The notes beneath the pieces are model-generated. The model saw only the letters and a program-made list of their open reading frames with translations, searched no databases and had not been told where the DNA came from. The translations under genes were made by a program, and so were the position numbers. A DNA stretch of 64,000 nucleotides from Heligmosomoides polygyrus polygyrus (Eukaryota; Nematoda; Chromadorea; Rhabditida; Heligmosomidae): contig OX377202.1 in NCBI GenBank assembly GCA_947396885.1, forward strand, positions 11,594,001 to 11,658,000, read 5' to 3'. Every line of letters begins with the position of its first letter. Within the stretch, counting starts at the first letter, position 1. Below are positions 1-11,237 of the stretch, piece by piece.

Positions 1-188
1 TCCGGAGTGAATTGGTAACAGACGTCTGGGAAGGATAAAGCGCTAACTTGTTCATCGGCTGGCCACCGCAAGTCATTGTATGGCCAAATACGCATTCATA
101 TCGCCTTCACGACATCCCGTAGAAGTAGAATGCGTGGCGCATCCCAAACAGGACTGAGTAACGCCGTCCTTTATCCTTTATCTTTATT
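1..188 (+). mobile_element. SINE-A copy, 5' part cut off by the window edge
   Basis: This is the body and 3' tail of a tRNA-derived SINE found at least eight more times here (full copies at 2827-3111, 10944-11237 and, reversed, 31067-31365). The tail is a short run of TTTATCC units, which is typical of this family in the window. The tRNA-like head lies outside the window. It is non-coding and needs LINE proteins in trans to move. Confidence 0.75.
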
Positions 189-199
189 AGAAGATTAAT

Positions 200-780
200 A
201 AGTATGTTACTCTGGAGGCGCGTGCACGCAAAATTAATGGCCACCCGATTATGAAATTCTATTCCATTCTATTCGCTGAAATTCTATTCTTTGAGATTAT
301 ACTCTAAATAGCAAAGTGTTAAACGAGTTTGAAGTTATTTAGGATCAGTGGTGGATGCGCGGATAGTCCAGTGAAGATTGTGCGACATTTACGTGATCAG
401 TTGGAGAACACGAATGTTTTCAGGAAGATACAGATCTTGGAAGGTGAGTGGCAGCGCATTTCCTTTCCTTCTTCTTCTTCATTTTGTGAAGGTATCTGAG
501 GGAAAGCTCTTTGCAACATAAAGATTTAAGCGTGTTCTTCATTATACAATAGTACATTTAGGCTCTGTTACGCCATAGTTATTTTCTGTTTAGTTTTTTA
601 CTACAGATTACTTCCTTTTTTAGTAAACTTGGCCACCAGTGGCTACTATAGTAAGTAACGCAGTGTAGTAAGAGCTTATATAAGCAAAAGCTTTCAATAG
701 CGGCTTTCACTAGCGTTTTTTTTTGCGTAAACGACGTAAGGAAATTGGTGCCTCCTTGGATGATTCAGTACATGTCGCGA
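200..780. other. Unassigned non-coding stretch
   Basis: The sequence is AT-rich with short redundant runs (repeated ATTCTATTC near 255-300). I see no exon-like frame, splice-flanked coding block or repeat family member. Short open frames on the minus strand at 694-994 belong to the foldback that follows. Confidence 0.4.
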
Positions 781-784
781 ATGT

Positions 785-1265
785 GAGCAACACTGGAAGA
801 TGAGACCGAGCTTCATTCCTAAGACGTTCATGTTCCACAGCAGTGAACAGATACACAACGCAGCAGAATAGAAAGAAAGCGAAAAAAGCATAGGGATCTG
901 AAAAATCCGTGCCTAATAATGTGAGAAGAATCCGCGCATGTCGCGAATGTGGGCAGCATAGGGTGTGGAAACGTGCCAGCCAATCAGATCGCATCGAATG
1001 GGCGTGCTATTCAGAAGGCCAGCCATATACGTCCTCTCTAAATGGCACGCCTATTCGATGCAGACTGATTTGCTGGCACGTTTCCACACTGTATGCTGCC
1101 CACATTCGCGACATGCGTCGATTCTTCTTATATTATTAGGCGCGAATTTTTTAGAGCCCTATACGTTTTCGCGTTCCTCCAATTTTGCTGCGTTGTGTAT
1201 TTGTTCACCACTGTAGACCATGAACGTGTTATGCACGAAGCTCCATCACTGTTGCCCTGTATTTA
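785..1265. mobile_element. Foldback element with central Fam-2-like MITE termini
   Basis: The stretch is one imperfect palindrome centred near 1029. Left-arm blocks (for example GAGCTTCATTCCTAAGAC-type sequence at 810-830, CAACGCAGCAGAATAG at 855-871) recur inverted at 1180-1250. The inner part (about 939-1118) is bounded by CATGTCGCGAATGTGGGCAG and its reverse complement, a variant of the Fam-2 terminus. Related copies lie at 19546-19741 and 26488-26700. The short open frames here are by-products of the palindrome. Confidence 0.7.
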
Positions 1266-2205
1266 TTATGTTTTGAGACGTTTGTAAAGCGCGCGGCGTA
1301 TACCGGAGGAGCAGACCTGCTTTGCAGTCCGATATTTTATAACATTTTTATTCATTTACTGTTGTTTTCTGTCGTTTCTTGCATTCCAGTTTACTTATGT
1401 GTGTGATGTTTTCCCTGTGACTCTCGTTAATGTCTGCATGGTGATTGCATATTTGTTTGTTGAGCTTTTGCGTGTTTTTGCTCACTAAATGCGTTCGCGA
1501 GTCAATAGGGTTGGTCTCAATGAGAGGCTCTGTCCAAGCATTCCCAATTTCCGGACCTTTGCTATCCTCCAATTTGTTTAAAGGTGATTTTGTGTGGGAA
1601 TTTAAGCGTCTAAACGGCGCCAGCCTTCGGAATATGGTGATGGTCCCCCCGTTCCTAGCATCCTTCTATCTTTCCTTTGGTTTGCTTCGATGATTCTGTG
1701 CATTCTCGATTTCTAAACTACCAGGCTTTCGTAGGTCGTCCGATTCCCGCCGTTTCAAAGAGAGCTCTACCTCTTCAGTATCAAGAAATGAGCTCATTCC
1801 TCCTTTTCTTCAAAAATGGTTTCAACGACAGCGAGTTTGATATCAGTTCAAATGACCATGAACAAACGACAGATCGTCGAGATAAGTTCACGAGGCTAGA
1901 AAATAGAAAATAGATTTACTTTCAATAATTCTACGCCTAACATATGTTCTCACTATCTTAGGGCAATTCTAATCGTCGTATGTATCGGTGGTATTTTCCT
2001 TGGTTCTCAAATGTACAACATGGTTTCGCAGACGTTTCTGGTGATTGGCGCTAAGAGTTTTGCTAGGCGAAAAATGGAAGAAGAGTGAAGAGCACTGACT
2101 CCTGATCGGCTGGCTATTTATATAATTTTCACGTAAAAGTGGCTGCTCCTAAGCAAACATGATGTATCTGAAATCAGAACAACATCTTCCAAATCGAAAA
2201 GAACT
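1266..2205. other. Unassigned non-coding stretch
   Basis: Ordinary intergenic-looking DNA. The two open frames of about 80 codons on the + strand (1445-1913) show no domain, no codon bias like that of the two recognised genes and no convincing flanking splice pair. No repeat family seen elsewhere in the window is recognisable. Confidence 0.4.
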
Positions 2206-2208
2206 TAC

Positions 2209-2376
2209 GGGGCCGGATTCATCAACGACTTACAGCAATTTAACAGGAAAATTACAGCCGAAATCCCTGGTAGCGCGGCTTATCAAGCGATATGGTGAGC
2301 GGTGAGTCGCGTTATCTGAGTTCTCCGCTGTGAATTCTCTGTTAAAGTTATGTAAGTCGTTGATGAATCCGGCCCC
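2209..2376. mobile_element. Fam-1 MITE (GGCCGGATTCATCAACG termini)
   Basis: A 168-bp element starts GGGGCCGGATTCATCAACGA and ends with the exact reverse complement of those bases, so terminal inverted repeats of more than 20 bp are visible. Subterminal sequence is also loosely inverted (AGCAATTTAACAG against CTCTGTTAAAGTT). Relatives lie at 12731-12930, 30438-30623 and 45400-45669, and a larger one with similar ends at 56943-57852. The termini resemble those of PIF/Harbinger-like elements, but that assignment is an inference. Confidence 0.85.
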
Positions 2377-2826
2377 AGGTCGACCATCACAACTCTCCAA
2401 GACGGTTAGAACAATTTTTTGTTCAAGGAAAATTTAGCGTAACTTTCTTTGAAGTTCTTTAGTTCAGCTGTCAGAATGAGTGGAATAATTTCATAAAATA
2501 TTTATTCTTTGAGAAAAAATAACGCTCTGCGTTTTGTTATAAAACTTAACAAAGGAGGAAGCATTTAATGCATCAAAGAAGCAGATATCGCCGTGCACTC
2601 GAAAAGCACTTCCCGATTGTTGTTTGATTAATTGGTTAAATCCTGCCGATATAGGCCATTAAAGAGACGATATGTGTCTTTTTTCAAACTGTTAAGACTG
2701 TAAATAAAACCAGTTAGTTTAACTTAAAACCCAATCCCTGCCACGATAACAAGTAGAGCACAACGTCGTGGTCGACGTCGGGTTCGATTGACGACTTATT
2801 AATTAACTGTTGGTAATTTAAAGAGG

Positions 2827-3111
2827 TAAGGCGCGTGTGGCGCAGTCGGAGGAGGCGCGACTGTCGCGTGCACCCGATACCAGATTCCTGGTTCGGATTT
2901 CCCGCCCAGGCAAACCAAGCCTTCCATCCCTCCGGGGTCGGTGAATTGGTAGCAGACTTGTTTGGGAAGGATGATGCGCTGACTTGTTCATCGGCTGGCC
3001 ACCGCAAGTCGTATGGCCAAATACGCATCATGTCGCCTCCACGACATCTCGTAGAAGTAGAATGCGCTGGCGCATCCCAGAAGGGATTGAGTAACGTCGT
3101 CCTTTATCCTT
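2827..3111 (+). mobile_element. SINE-A, full-length copy with 13-bp target-site duplication
   Basis: This is a tRNA-derived SINE. The head carries an A-box-like TGGCGCAGTCGG near 2837 and a B-box-like GGTTCGGATTTCC near 2892. It is followed by a body of about 200 bp and a TTTATCC tail. TAATTTAAAGAGG flanks it on both sides (2814-2826 and 3112-3124), a perfect 13-bp target-site duplication. That is good evidence for insertion by LINE machinery. The overlapping 94- and 105-codon open frames are SINE sequence, not genes. Confidence 0.9.
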
Positions 3112-3124
3112 TAATTTAAAGAGG

Positions 3125-3915
3125 AATTTTTTGCATTTTTTCCAAAAAAGGGCACCGTCGTTGGCAAAACAACCTATACCGCTACCCAGGGTAGATCTAG
3201 AGCGTATTTGCCAGCAACAGACAACGACGCTCAGGATTAAGGCGAAATCATGAAGCCCAACGCAATGAAGGACTTTTTTGACCCGTCCTCGAACGTCGCC
3301 TCCCGCTTCGGAAATAATTAAAAATTTCAATTTAAATTAAGTCGGTTAATCGAAACTGACGTGGACCTACGACATCGTGCTGTGCTTCTCTCATCGAGGC
3401 AAAGAGCCGGTTGTAATTTAAGACAACTTTTTGTATTTACAGCCTGTTGTTGTTGTCAGAGGTCTATTTCTAACTCCATGCACGTCTCCAGTGACAGAAT
3501 GGTAACAAAAAAAAAAACAGAATTTGTCGAAAATGACAAAATTATCGCAGCTAAGGTAGATGCGCCACGCACACAACTATTCTGGCATGTCATGGAGGCA
3601 GTTGAAGGCGTATTTAGCCTAGACACAGTGGCAGTCGATGACGAAGTCAGTCACTGCTCTATCCTATCCGGACAAACCTGAAGCAAAGCTGCTTTATTTA
3701 TTTATTCCTTTATTTATTTATTATTTAAAAATGCGTAAACAATGTTGTGTGCCAAAAATAAACACGACAATATTTGTGTATTTGTAAATAATAAGCAAAC
3801 GAATAAGTATTATAAATAGACATTAAAATAAATAATAAATAATAATTATTATAAACGGGTAATAAAATAAATAATAAATACATTTTGAAAAGTGAAACGA
3901 GTGCAAATAGCCAAT
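3125..3915. other. Unassigned stretch, AT-rich towards its 3' side
   Basis: Contains a 106-codon open frame (3361-3681) with no recognisable domain, then a sharply AT-rich block from 3690 with repeated TTATT and AATAATAAAT runs. I see no intron signals or homology that would make it a gene. Confidence 0.35.
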
Positions 3916-3917
3916 GA

Positions 3918-4211
3918 ATATTTTGAAACACAGTAAAACAATGAGTAAGAAACTATTAAAATTATGATTGTCAGATTTATTACCTTAAAGAAATGCTAAA
4001 AGGTTTGTTTCGCCACAATCTTCATACGAACCTTTTTTATACCATCTTCCTGCTCCACTGATGAGCAACTAGGGAGATTCTATAACAAAATAGGTTCCTA
4101 TGAAGGTTGTGGCGAGACGAACCCTTTAGTATTTCTTTAATTCAATAAATTTGACAATAATAATTTTATTATAATAGTTCCTTACTCATTATTTTACTGT
4201 ATTTTAAAATA
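3918..4211. mobile_element. AT-rich foldback element
   Basis: Left-arm blocks AACACAGTAAAACAATGAG, GAAATGCTAAAAGG and CGCCACAATCTTCATA return inverted in the right arm (CTATGAAGGTTGTGGCG, CCTTTAGTATTTC, CTCATTATTTTACTGT). The dyad is near 4064. The arms are about 130 bp and the element is non-coding. Confidence 0.75.
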
Positions 4212-5290
4212 GACATAAATAAATAGATAGTGATAGGATATCGTTAAATGCATTTTGTTTTGTTGTTTGTTGCTGTGCCTACCTGCCACCCTTCCCTGAA
4301 TTTCTAGAGCTGCAGTAGCTGCTCATGAAATGAGGACATTGTGATGAGCTGAATAGTGGTACTGCAAGGAAGAATGGACCACTTACCACTTACTGTTGCC
4401 CCTCCCGATTAAGATATGGCCAGCACCGTGAAAGGGCTTGTTGAGAAGTCGACGGGCCACCGAAATCCGCCGAACTTGCCCCAGATAACAACAGCAGCCG
4501 TTCTTGACGTGCGCAGCTCCGCTTTGTGACCGATCAAAGACCCATTTGGCCGCTTCACTCACTCTGAGCAGCGAATTCGGCTGTCATTCTGGAATTCGAA
4601 TACGCTTGGGAGATTCCCGGATCACACACTCACTGCTCTTCTCGTGTGTCACCCACCCGGAGCGGAGATGCGCCGCATCCACACATTCGCACGAGGATAT
4701 GGCGTCTGGCTGAGCTCAGCAAATCATTCCCCCGGCCCTCGTCGTCGTTCTGGTTGTCGACGGCGACGACCTAAAAGCTTTCCGTCGCCTGCGGCTATTG
4801 CTGTCTTTCGACTGCAGGTTCTCCGCAGCGGCTTTGCTTCGCTGTGTTGCCCTTTTCAGCTGCTGAAGGTTGCCCGGCCGGCGATGGCAATTCGCGGAAG
4901 ATGAGGCTGTGATAGGTTCGCTTGTAAGTACCCGCTTGCAGGCCGGCCGGCTGTCTGTCTGTCGTCGCCGTTCGCACTACTCTCCGATTTCTTCCCATCG
5001 ATTTGCTCTTTGGGACATTTGTATCAGCTTAGGCGAATCGCCTAAGATAGCCTTGATTGCTTCTAGCGGCCCCTAGTTAGTACTTCTATTGTTATTTGAA
5101 GGTGCTCATTGGTAGTGATTTAACCAGCTGGCAGCTTTGAAGGGTTCGACTCCTCACCCAGCCGCCAAATAATGTCCCGATTTCGGATTTGGACGACCTG
5201 GTGCCAAACTTGCGTGGAAGGGCAGAGCTCTGACGTATGCGTAGCCCCTCTTCCGTTTCCGTTCCGGATCAGTTTTTTTAGCTCTAGGTG
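4212..5290. other. Unassigned stretch with a CpG-rich core
   Basis: The part from 4430 to 4990 is clearly richer in CpG and GC than its surroundings and could be an old GC-rich repeat or a promoter-type block. Open frames of 67-86 codons lie on both strands. None shows a domain or paired splice sites. A tRNA B-box-like GGGTTCGACTCC sits near 5140. Confidence 0.3.
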
Positions 5291-5299
5291 ATAGTGCAC

Positions 5300-5345
5300 G
5301 AATACGGCAATTGTCGCTAATATGGCCTACATAGCAATGAGGACG
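5300..5345 (+). mobile_element. Fam-2 MITE, solitary end
   Basis: The sequence ATTGTCGCTAATATGGCCTACAT matches the terminus of the intact Fam-2 MITEs further right (for example 42159-42323) with one mismatch. No second terminus in inverted orientation follows within 250 bp, so this is a truncated copy. Confidence 0.5.
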
Positions 5346-5807
5346 TAGCAGACCAGTCAGGACGCGCCGAACCCCGTGTCCCTGTCGGACGAGCCGTGGA
5401 AGATCTGTGCCCTGATTATCCAGCGATTTCATCGGTATCTAAGAAATATGTAGCAATAAGTAATGATATAAAAATAAAAATGAAAAATAGGGCAGAGCTC
5501 TGACGTCTGCATAGCCCCACGTAATACAAAAATAAAAAATAAAAAATTATACTCAAAATATGTAATAGTATATGATAACAATGTAATAAAAGTAAATTAG
5601 TAAAACATGTTGCTAAAATCCAAACAAAAACCAAAGTTAGCATTAGAGGAGAAACTGGAGGAGTTGGATCTCTCAGAATCTCGCGCTCTGTTTTTCCAGC
5701 TTAGTGAACATAAAGTTAAGTACTCTTCTACAGTTACACATGTTTCGTACCTTTTTCAAACAGATTTTATTAATGTGGTTTTTTCTTAACTTTAATCTCT
5801 TATTTAC

Positions 5808-6651
5808 CATTTTCACGTCGAAATGGACACTTTTCAAAGCAAATTTTTTTTCATTTTTTTAAAATTAAATTGGACACTCTTTTGAGCTAGGTCAAGACTT
5901 TTTTGAAATCAAAGCTAGCTCTTCCAAATCAAGACGAACTCGTTCCACATAAAGGTAGACTTTCCAAAAAGGTTAGAATAATTTTTGTTCGAGGAAAATT
6001 TTGTGTGACTTTCCAAAAAGGTTAGAATAATTTTTGTTCAAGGAAAATTTTGTGTAACTTTTTTTGAACTTCTAAATCACCTGACCAATAAGTGAACGCA
6101 TTGTTTAAAATTTTAAAAAATTCTTATTTTTTGAGGAAAAATAACGGTTCAGAGCTATTTTAGAGAGCAGGAAGTGACCATTTTTCTGCGCCATGCCCTT
6201 TTCCAGGTCATTGCGATTTTTATTCGATTGATAGCAAAATTTTTGTTTCCACGAAGTTTGACACCTGCTAACGATACAACAAAAACATCTGTAAAGAACA
6301 CACATGTCCTCAGTTTGATGGTTCATGTAAGTGGCATTTACACTAACAATCCAGTAAGAATCGCGACCAGGTTTTCGAGTGCATGGCGCAATCTGACCTT
6401 TTAATGTGTTATATGATACTTTCTTTGCTGTGCTTTAAGACAATTTTAATTTATTATCCTTCCTTAAAATGCAAATTTTACGAAATTACTATGCGTATTG
6501 GGGCAAGTGAACTTTTAAAAAATCAAGTTACATTTTGTTTAGATAAGTCTCCAATTTCATTTGAAAAATGTCTAGTTTCATTTGAAAAGTGTCTAATTTG
6601 ATTTGAAAAGTGCCCAATTTGGTCTGAAAAGTGTCCAGTTCGACGTGAAAT
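5808..6651. mobile_element. Fam-5 AT-rich foldback element
   Basis: Begins CATTTTCACGTCGAAATGGA and ends TCCAGTTCGACGTGAAAT, an inverted pair. Subterminal tracts repeat a degenerate unit of the form TTTGAAAAGTGTCCAATTTG (right side) or its complement (left side). The middle contains two nearly identical direct copies of AAAGGTTAGAATAATTTTTG at about 5969 and 6018. Other copies lie at 54348-55306, 59128-60752 and, in two halves, within the 45.8-49.0 kb palindrome. Another starts at 63930. No transposase frame is present. Confidence 0.8.
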
Positions 6652-7600
6652 TGATCTACAAATTTACTAGTGCATGATTTTATTTAATTTTTCTTTTTTT
6701 CAATTGAAGAAAAAATGGAGTGGAGATTGCGCCATGTACTCGTCCAACGTCTCGCTGTTTATTCAATTCATAGCTTTTCATTTTACGACACAGTTTTCCG
6801 GCAAAGGATTGCATGAATTTTTGCGCGTTTTCGCTAAGTAATAAGTTCTACTTGCAATTTTGATTATTGAATATCAGTTGTAGAGCTTTGAGCTACTGCA
6901 CGGAGGTAGTTGAAGCTCGTGAGGGGAACTGCATTCCTAATCGTCTTCTCTGAACTTCTGTATCGTGCAGTGCTCCAAGAAACGGCGGATAAGCTCCTAT
7001 TAGCATCCCTAAAGCGCTCCCCCGTGAGGCTCAGCCAGCAGTTATGACGTCAACCGAATCCTTCATCTACTTTCTTCTATCGTTGCCCTTGATAGAACAT
7101 CATGCGAGTGTTATTCCGACGAGGTTTACGGCTTCCGACATGGCTACCACATATTGCTGAGCGCCTCAGATCTCCCTGACTTCAGAAGTTCGCATGCGCT
7201 TCTCTCCCCTGATGTGCTGGGTGGCGACGATGGTCTACGTGTGTCGGTTGGTGTGCGAGTTCTTTTCCGACTAATCGAATCAACCTCTTCGCGGCTAGTG
7301 ACGATGACGATGTGCCTGCCTGCAGTCGTGCTGCCCCCGGCTGCGTGTCTGAATACCCGGACGTCTTCTTCTAAGCTGCATGTTACTGTACTCTGTCGCT
7401 GTGAGTCACGCTCGCCTTTCGTGGCCGAGATCATTGCTCTCCTTGACGCAAGAAGTGTCGCTTCCTTATCTGGCAAGGTCTTTGGTGCACTGCGTTCTTC
7501 TTTCTGGGAATTAACTTTGCCTAGTGCGTTTCTGTGATAAGATTTGAACCGCTAGGACACTAAGTGCTCAGCTTCTCGGCCTTATCCATTAATAATAGGA
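6652..7600. other. Unassigned stretch with a GC-richer open frame
   Basis: From 7040 to 7540 the sequence is GC-richer, and a 127-codon frame is open on + (7154-7537) with a 110-codon frame opposite. A short part near 7440-7500 reads vaguely like a rhodanese core, but there is no conserved active-site loop and no splice pair tying it to the phosphatase gene. I treat it as unassigned. Confidence 0.3.
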
Positions 7601-7874
7601 TGCCCAGTGGTTTAATTGCCCAAGTTTGAGGTAATTCATGACCTTGCCCAAGTGGATCCCTGAAGTCGAGTCCTTTATGTTAGCACACAGCAAGGATGCT
7701 GGAATCGTTAAGATCAAGAAGAAGGCCCTCCACGTGAAGTTCCGATGTGGCAAATACCTCTTACTCTTATTGTAAACGACATGGTTAAGATTCAATTCAT
7801 TTTCCTTAAGCCTCAAGTGGCTGTATTGAGGTTGTAAGCTTTTGTAATGATGTTTTGCTGCGATCAAAACTCTA

Positions 7875-7947
7875 ACGCTAGGGGGGACTCGAACCTGCAC
7901 CTCCTGCTACCGTGCGGGAAAGTTCTACGCCATTACACCACCGGAGC
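7875..7947 (-). ncRNA. tRNA-Thr-like module, inverted partner
   Basis: On the minus strand the sequence reads with A box TGGTGTAATGGCG and B box GGTTCGAGTCCCC, and aligns along its whole length with the module at 8029-8102, including the GGT at the anticodon position. The acceptor stem is more damaged than in the partner. It forms the inner end of the left arm of the 780-bp foldback. Confidence 0.5.
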
Positions 7948-8028
7948 TGTTTGATCTAAGGCAACATCCACATCCCTGGTGACCGTTGATGGATCTCACG
8001 AGGTATGGATGTTGCGTTCGATCAAAGA

Positions 8029-8102
8029 GCGCCGGTGGTGTAATGGCGTAGAGCATTCCGGCCCGGTCAGCAGGAGGTGCGAGTTCGAATCCCGCCTGGC
8101 GC
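8029..8102 (+). ncRNA. tRNA-Thr(GGU)-like module inside a foldback element (probably not a functional tRNA)
   Basis: The 74 bases fold as a near-complete cloverleaf: a 7-bp acceptor stem (GCGCCGG with CTGGCGC, one G-U), a 4-bp D stem, an anticodon stem with one mismatch and loop CCGGTCA, and a T stem with one mismatch and loop TTCGAAT. The A box (TGGTGTAATGGC) and B box (GAGTTCGAATCCC) are good. The invariant U33 is replaced by C and two stems have mismatches, so it is better read as the pol III promoter head of a SINE-like unit than as a working tRNA. Confidence 0.55.
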
Positions 8103-8389
8103 TACAGTTTTGATCGCGGCAAAACATCGTTACAGGAGCTTACAGCCTCGATACCAGCCATTTGAAACTTGAAGAAAATGAATTGAACCTTATCCATGTC
8201 CTTTACAACAAGAGTAAGGAGCTATTTTCTACATCGGACCTTCAACTTCACGTAGATGGCTTTCTAAATGATCTTAACGATTCCAGCATACTTCCTGCGT
8301 GTAAGCGCCAAGAAGTCCTCGAATCAGGGATCTGTTTAGGCACGGTGATGAATTATCTCAAACACGGGCAATTAAACCATTAGGTATTC

Positions 8390-8880
8390 TGCTATTGTTT
8401 CAGTCAAAGACATCGCCATTCGTGGCCAAATTTCCTTCAGCTCGCGTGCTTAGATCCTTTAACTAGACGGAGGGCATAGTTTCCTGGAAAATTACGTTCT
8501 GCACTTCTTGCAGAGCATTTTTCCCTCGGTGACATAAGAACGGATTTCATCTAGGGCTGTCTGAAGCGCCTGGAAATGACGTTAGCTGTCCGATTTTAAT
8601 TTCACCGCAGCAACGGAAACGGTTTGAGCGAGTGGAACCCAACCAGAAGTTAGTGTCGACGGGTTCCTGCACTCTGTATCATACCACTGCTGCTTCAGAC
8701 GTCTTTCAAAGCTTGTCGTTCATCGTCAACCACCAGCCAGTCGGCCTAAGAGCTTGTAAGACTAGTGGCTGGTACTTCGCTCCAGAAGCACCACTGAACT
8801 CGTCCATGCGATTCACACCGTAGATCCTGCCAAAATGTGCTGTCCTGCTGAAAATCTATCCATATTTGCCGACGAATCCA
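8390..8880. other. Unassigned non-coding stretch
   Basis: No exon, terminal inverted repeat or member of a repeat family seen elsewhere. Short frames on both strands (8632-8934) lack any recognisable feature. Confidence 0.35.
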
Positions 8881-9737
8881 CTCAACTGTCACCTCAAGCG
8901 GTGATCTCAGAGAAAATTCGAGAAAACCACTCACTTTTGAACCGATCGGTATCTGTTACTTGTTGTGAGGCACACAAGCGTGTAATAGCCACCTCAAGCG
9001 GTAAGATGCGGGCAAAAATCGATAAGATCGATGGATTATGGTGCGCAGATCGATACGGGGTACTTTTTGTGAAAGTCTACTTGTTGTGAGGCCTAGTCAT
9101 TTGCCAACACACATAAATGTAATATCCGCTTCAAACGGAAAGGTGCCGAAAAATCGATAAAATCGATCAATAATGGTCCGTCAATCGATCTACCAGATGA
9201 GAGTTGCTCTCCGGTGGGCGAAAATTTAGTCAGCTGCCGGTGAAAATTCATGCCATGTGCAGTTACACCTCACTAGAAGTTCTCCTGCTGTTGACCGCCA
9301 GGGATATTAGAACGCTTATTGAGCAAAGCAATTCTTTGGACACCCCATTCGCACTGGTAATGAAATAGTTAGTCATATAGGCCACTTGGGGCAGATAATT
9401 TGCTCGTAAACAAGGAAAGAACAGCCGTGATTCTCAATGCGATGGCATTTACGATCGCCGAAGTGCTCGACGACTTCTAGCAGGCGATTCTGAGACAAGT
9501 GCATCTTGCGGTTGTGGTGCGGCTTCGCGATAAGAGTTATCTTATCGGCAGCTGGTATTAGTAGTGTTATCGCTGAAAGAAAAATGCGAAAGGACGCATT
9601 ATTCACCGTTTAGAAATGGGCCTCTCAAGTGTGTGATGCTCGAGTCGCACCTCTGCGAATAGGAAAAGAAACGAGGAATCGGTTTCATCCAGAGGTAGTT
9701 GTAGACACACTTCCTCAGGCTGCATACTTTAGTAAGG

Positions 9738-9894
9738 GTCTGTTCATACTCCGCGGCGGGAGCGACGGCAGCTACAGAAGCGACAAAGCATACCTATCGA
9801 TTTTGGCCAGGCAACGGTTCGGTACTGATCGATACGTATCCTTCGCCCTGTCGCTCCCGCCTCTGCCATCGCGAAGTATGAACAAGCCTTAAGA
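9738..9894. mobile_element. Fam-3a MITE
   Basis: The ends GTCTGTTCATACTCCGCGGC and GCGAAGTATGAACAAGCCTT form an inverted pair with several substitutions. The interior carries GGAGCGACGGCAG against CTGTCGCTCCCGCC and a central ATCGAT pair. This is one of the GC-rich short elements with a GTTCATACTT terminus found all over the window. Confidence 0.7.
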
Positions 9895-10053
9895 AGTCAG
9901 TCGGTCTAGTCGGTCTCCTCGCCGTGGATGCTCTTTTCAATATCGATCGATATCGATTAGGCGAACGATCCTATTTACCTGCCTGAAGACTACCCAATGG
10001 CCTACACCTACCTTGTCGTGATTTCCACTTCAAACGGTCATTTCTGAAGAAAA

Positions 10054-10140
10054 AATGGCCCATGTCGGTAATGTGGCCTACGTGGAGGAACGCACCAGAT
10101 CAGTCATGCCCCACCGAATGGACGTCCAGATGGAGCATAC
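10054..10140 (+). mobile_element. Fam-2 MITE, one end only
   Basis: GTCGGTAATGTGGCCTACGTGG followed by GGAACGCACCAGATCAGTC corresponds to the left end and subterminal part of intact Fam-2 copies. The inverted right end is missing, so this is a truncated relic inside the ATCGAT-rich array. Confidence 0.5.
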
Positions 10141-10383
10141 ACGGTCGATACGGTGGTTGGGAGTGCGTTTCCACCTCCGAAATTAACCATTTAAAGGTTG
10201 TATTCGATCGATATTGGCATGCTTTACGCGATGATTGCCAATACCGCTATTGAACCACTAACTTGGCTAACTTGGCTAGTCACTAAAAGATGGCTCCGAG
10301 TAGATCAAGGAGAGGACTCTGGAAATAGTGACCGCCGAGGCGAGTTCGGTGGCGCTGGCCATCATCCTGGAAAGTACCGACAT

Positions 10384-10535
10384 TAGGGCCTGTTCATACT
10401 TCGCGACTGGAGCGATTGGTCACCCAAGCAAATAATACGTATCGATTTTTGTCGAGCGATTGCCCAGCAAAAGTCGATACGTAAGATCAGCCTGGCCTAC
10501 CAATCGTTACTGTCGTAAAGTGTGAACAGGCCCTT
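10384..10535. mobile_element. Fam-3a MITE
   Basis: Starts TTAGGGCCTGTTCATACTTC and ends AAAGTGTGAACAGGCCCTTA, a clean inverted pair of about 20 bp. Internal TATCGATTTTTGTCGAGCG and its partner with TCGATACG give further pairing. About 150 bp and non-coding. Confidence 0.8.
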
Positions 10536-10943
10536 AGTTGAACGATGCTGTCCATCAGCCGTAACGTCCTTCTTTACTCTCTATTCCTACTTGAAGTGAT
10601 TATTTTTGTAGAAAATTTATTAATATTGATCAATATTGATTGGAACACCGGCTCTTGAGAGGTGTCCTCAGATCACTGGTAGACAAAAATCAATATCGAT
10701 CGGTTTTCTTAGCATAATTGATACTGCTTTTCTTATATGGTGGTACCTGTATACCAGCCGTCAAGCTCTTCTACGATGAATGGGCGTTTTGGACAAAACT
10801 GTAATATTGATCAGTATCGATTAGTCCATCGATAATGCTTGCTTGTTGTGAAACCTCTTTAACGGTCGTGACCCTATGTGATTCTTAATTGAAGTGGCAG
10901 TTTGTGCAGAAAGCATGGTATTATTGATCGATATTGACTGTCT

Positions 10944-11237
10944 GGGCGCGTGTAGCGCAGTCGGAGAGGCGCGACTGTCGCGTGCACCCGATACCAGGTT
11001 CCTGGTTCGGATTTCCCGCCCATGCCAACCAAGCCTTCCATCCCTCCGGGGTCGGTGAATTGGTACCAGACGTGTATGGGAAGGATAAAGCGCTGACTTG
11101 TTCATCGGCTGGCCACCGCAAGTCATTGTATGGCCAAATACGCATTCATGTCGCCTCCACGACATCCCGTAGAAGTAGAATGCGCTGGTGCATCCCAGAA
11201 GGGATTGAATAACGCCATCCTTTATCCTTTATCCTTT
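10944..11237 (+). mobile_element. SINE-A, full-length copy with 11-bp target-site duplication
   Basis: This is the best-preserved copy. The head GGGCGCGTGTAGCGCAGTCG holds the A box and GGTTCGGATTTCCCGCCC the B box; the first five bases pair with the last five of that head. A body of about 200 bp and (TTTATCC)n follow. ATTGACTGTCT flanks both sides (10933-10943 and 11238-11248). The low divergence from the copies at 2827 and 31067 points to fairly recent activity. Confidence 0.92.

Larger units (their letters stand above)
7605..8384. mobile_element. Foldback element with two head-to-head tRNA-like modules (SINE-B type)
   Basis: A 780-bp inverted repeat with a dyad near 7990 and a short loop. 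The right arm reads outward as a tRNA-like head (8029-8102), a body beginning TTTTGATCGCGGCAAAACAT, and an end CGGGCAATTAAACCATTAGG. The left arm is the same on the minus strand (head near 7875-7947, end at 7605). The inner flanks are also paired (TTGATCTAAGGCAACATCC against GGATGTTGCGTTCGATCAA). That argues for one palindromic element rather than two chance SINE insertions. Tail-like fragments recur near 15800-15860, 26725-26745 and 39500-39530. Confidence 0.8.

Noticed and set aside
7154..7537. Frame with a vaguely rhodanese-like stretch near 7440-7500, considered as the missing CH2 exon
   Set aside because: No active-site-like loop, no phase-1 donor, and it lies 7 kb upstream of the CpG block; similarity is at chance level by eye.
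8029..8102. A functional tRNA-Thr gene
   Set aside because: C at the position of invariant U33, stem mismatches, no clear T-run terminator, and an inverted twin inside the same foldback; kept only as a tRNA-like module.
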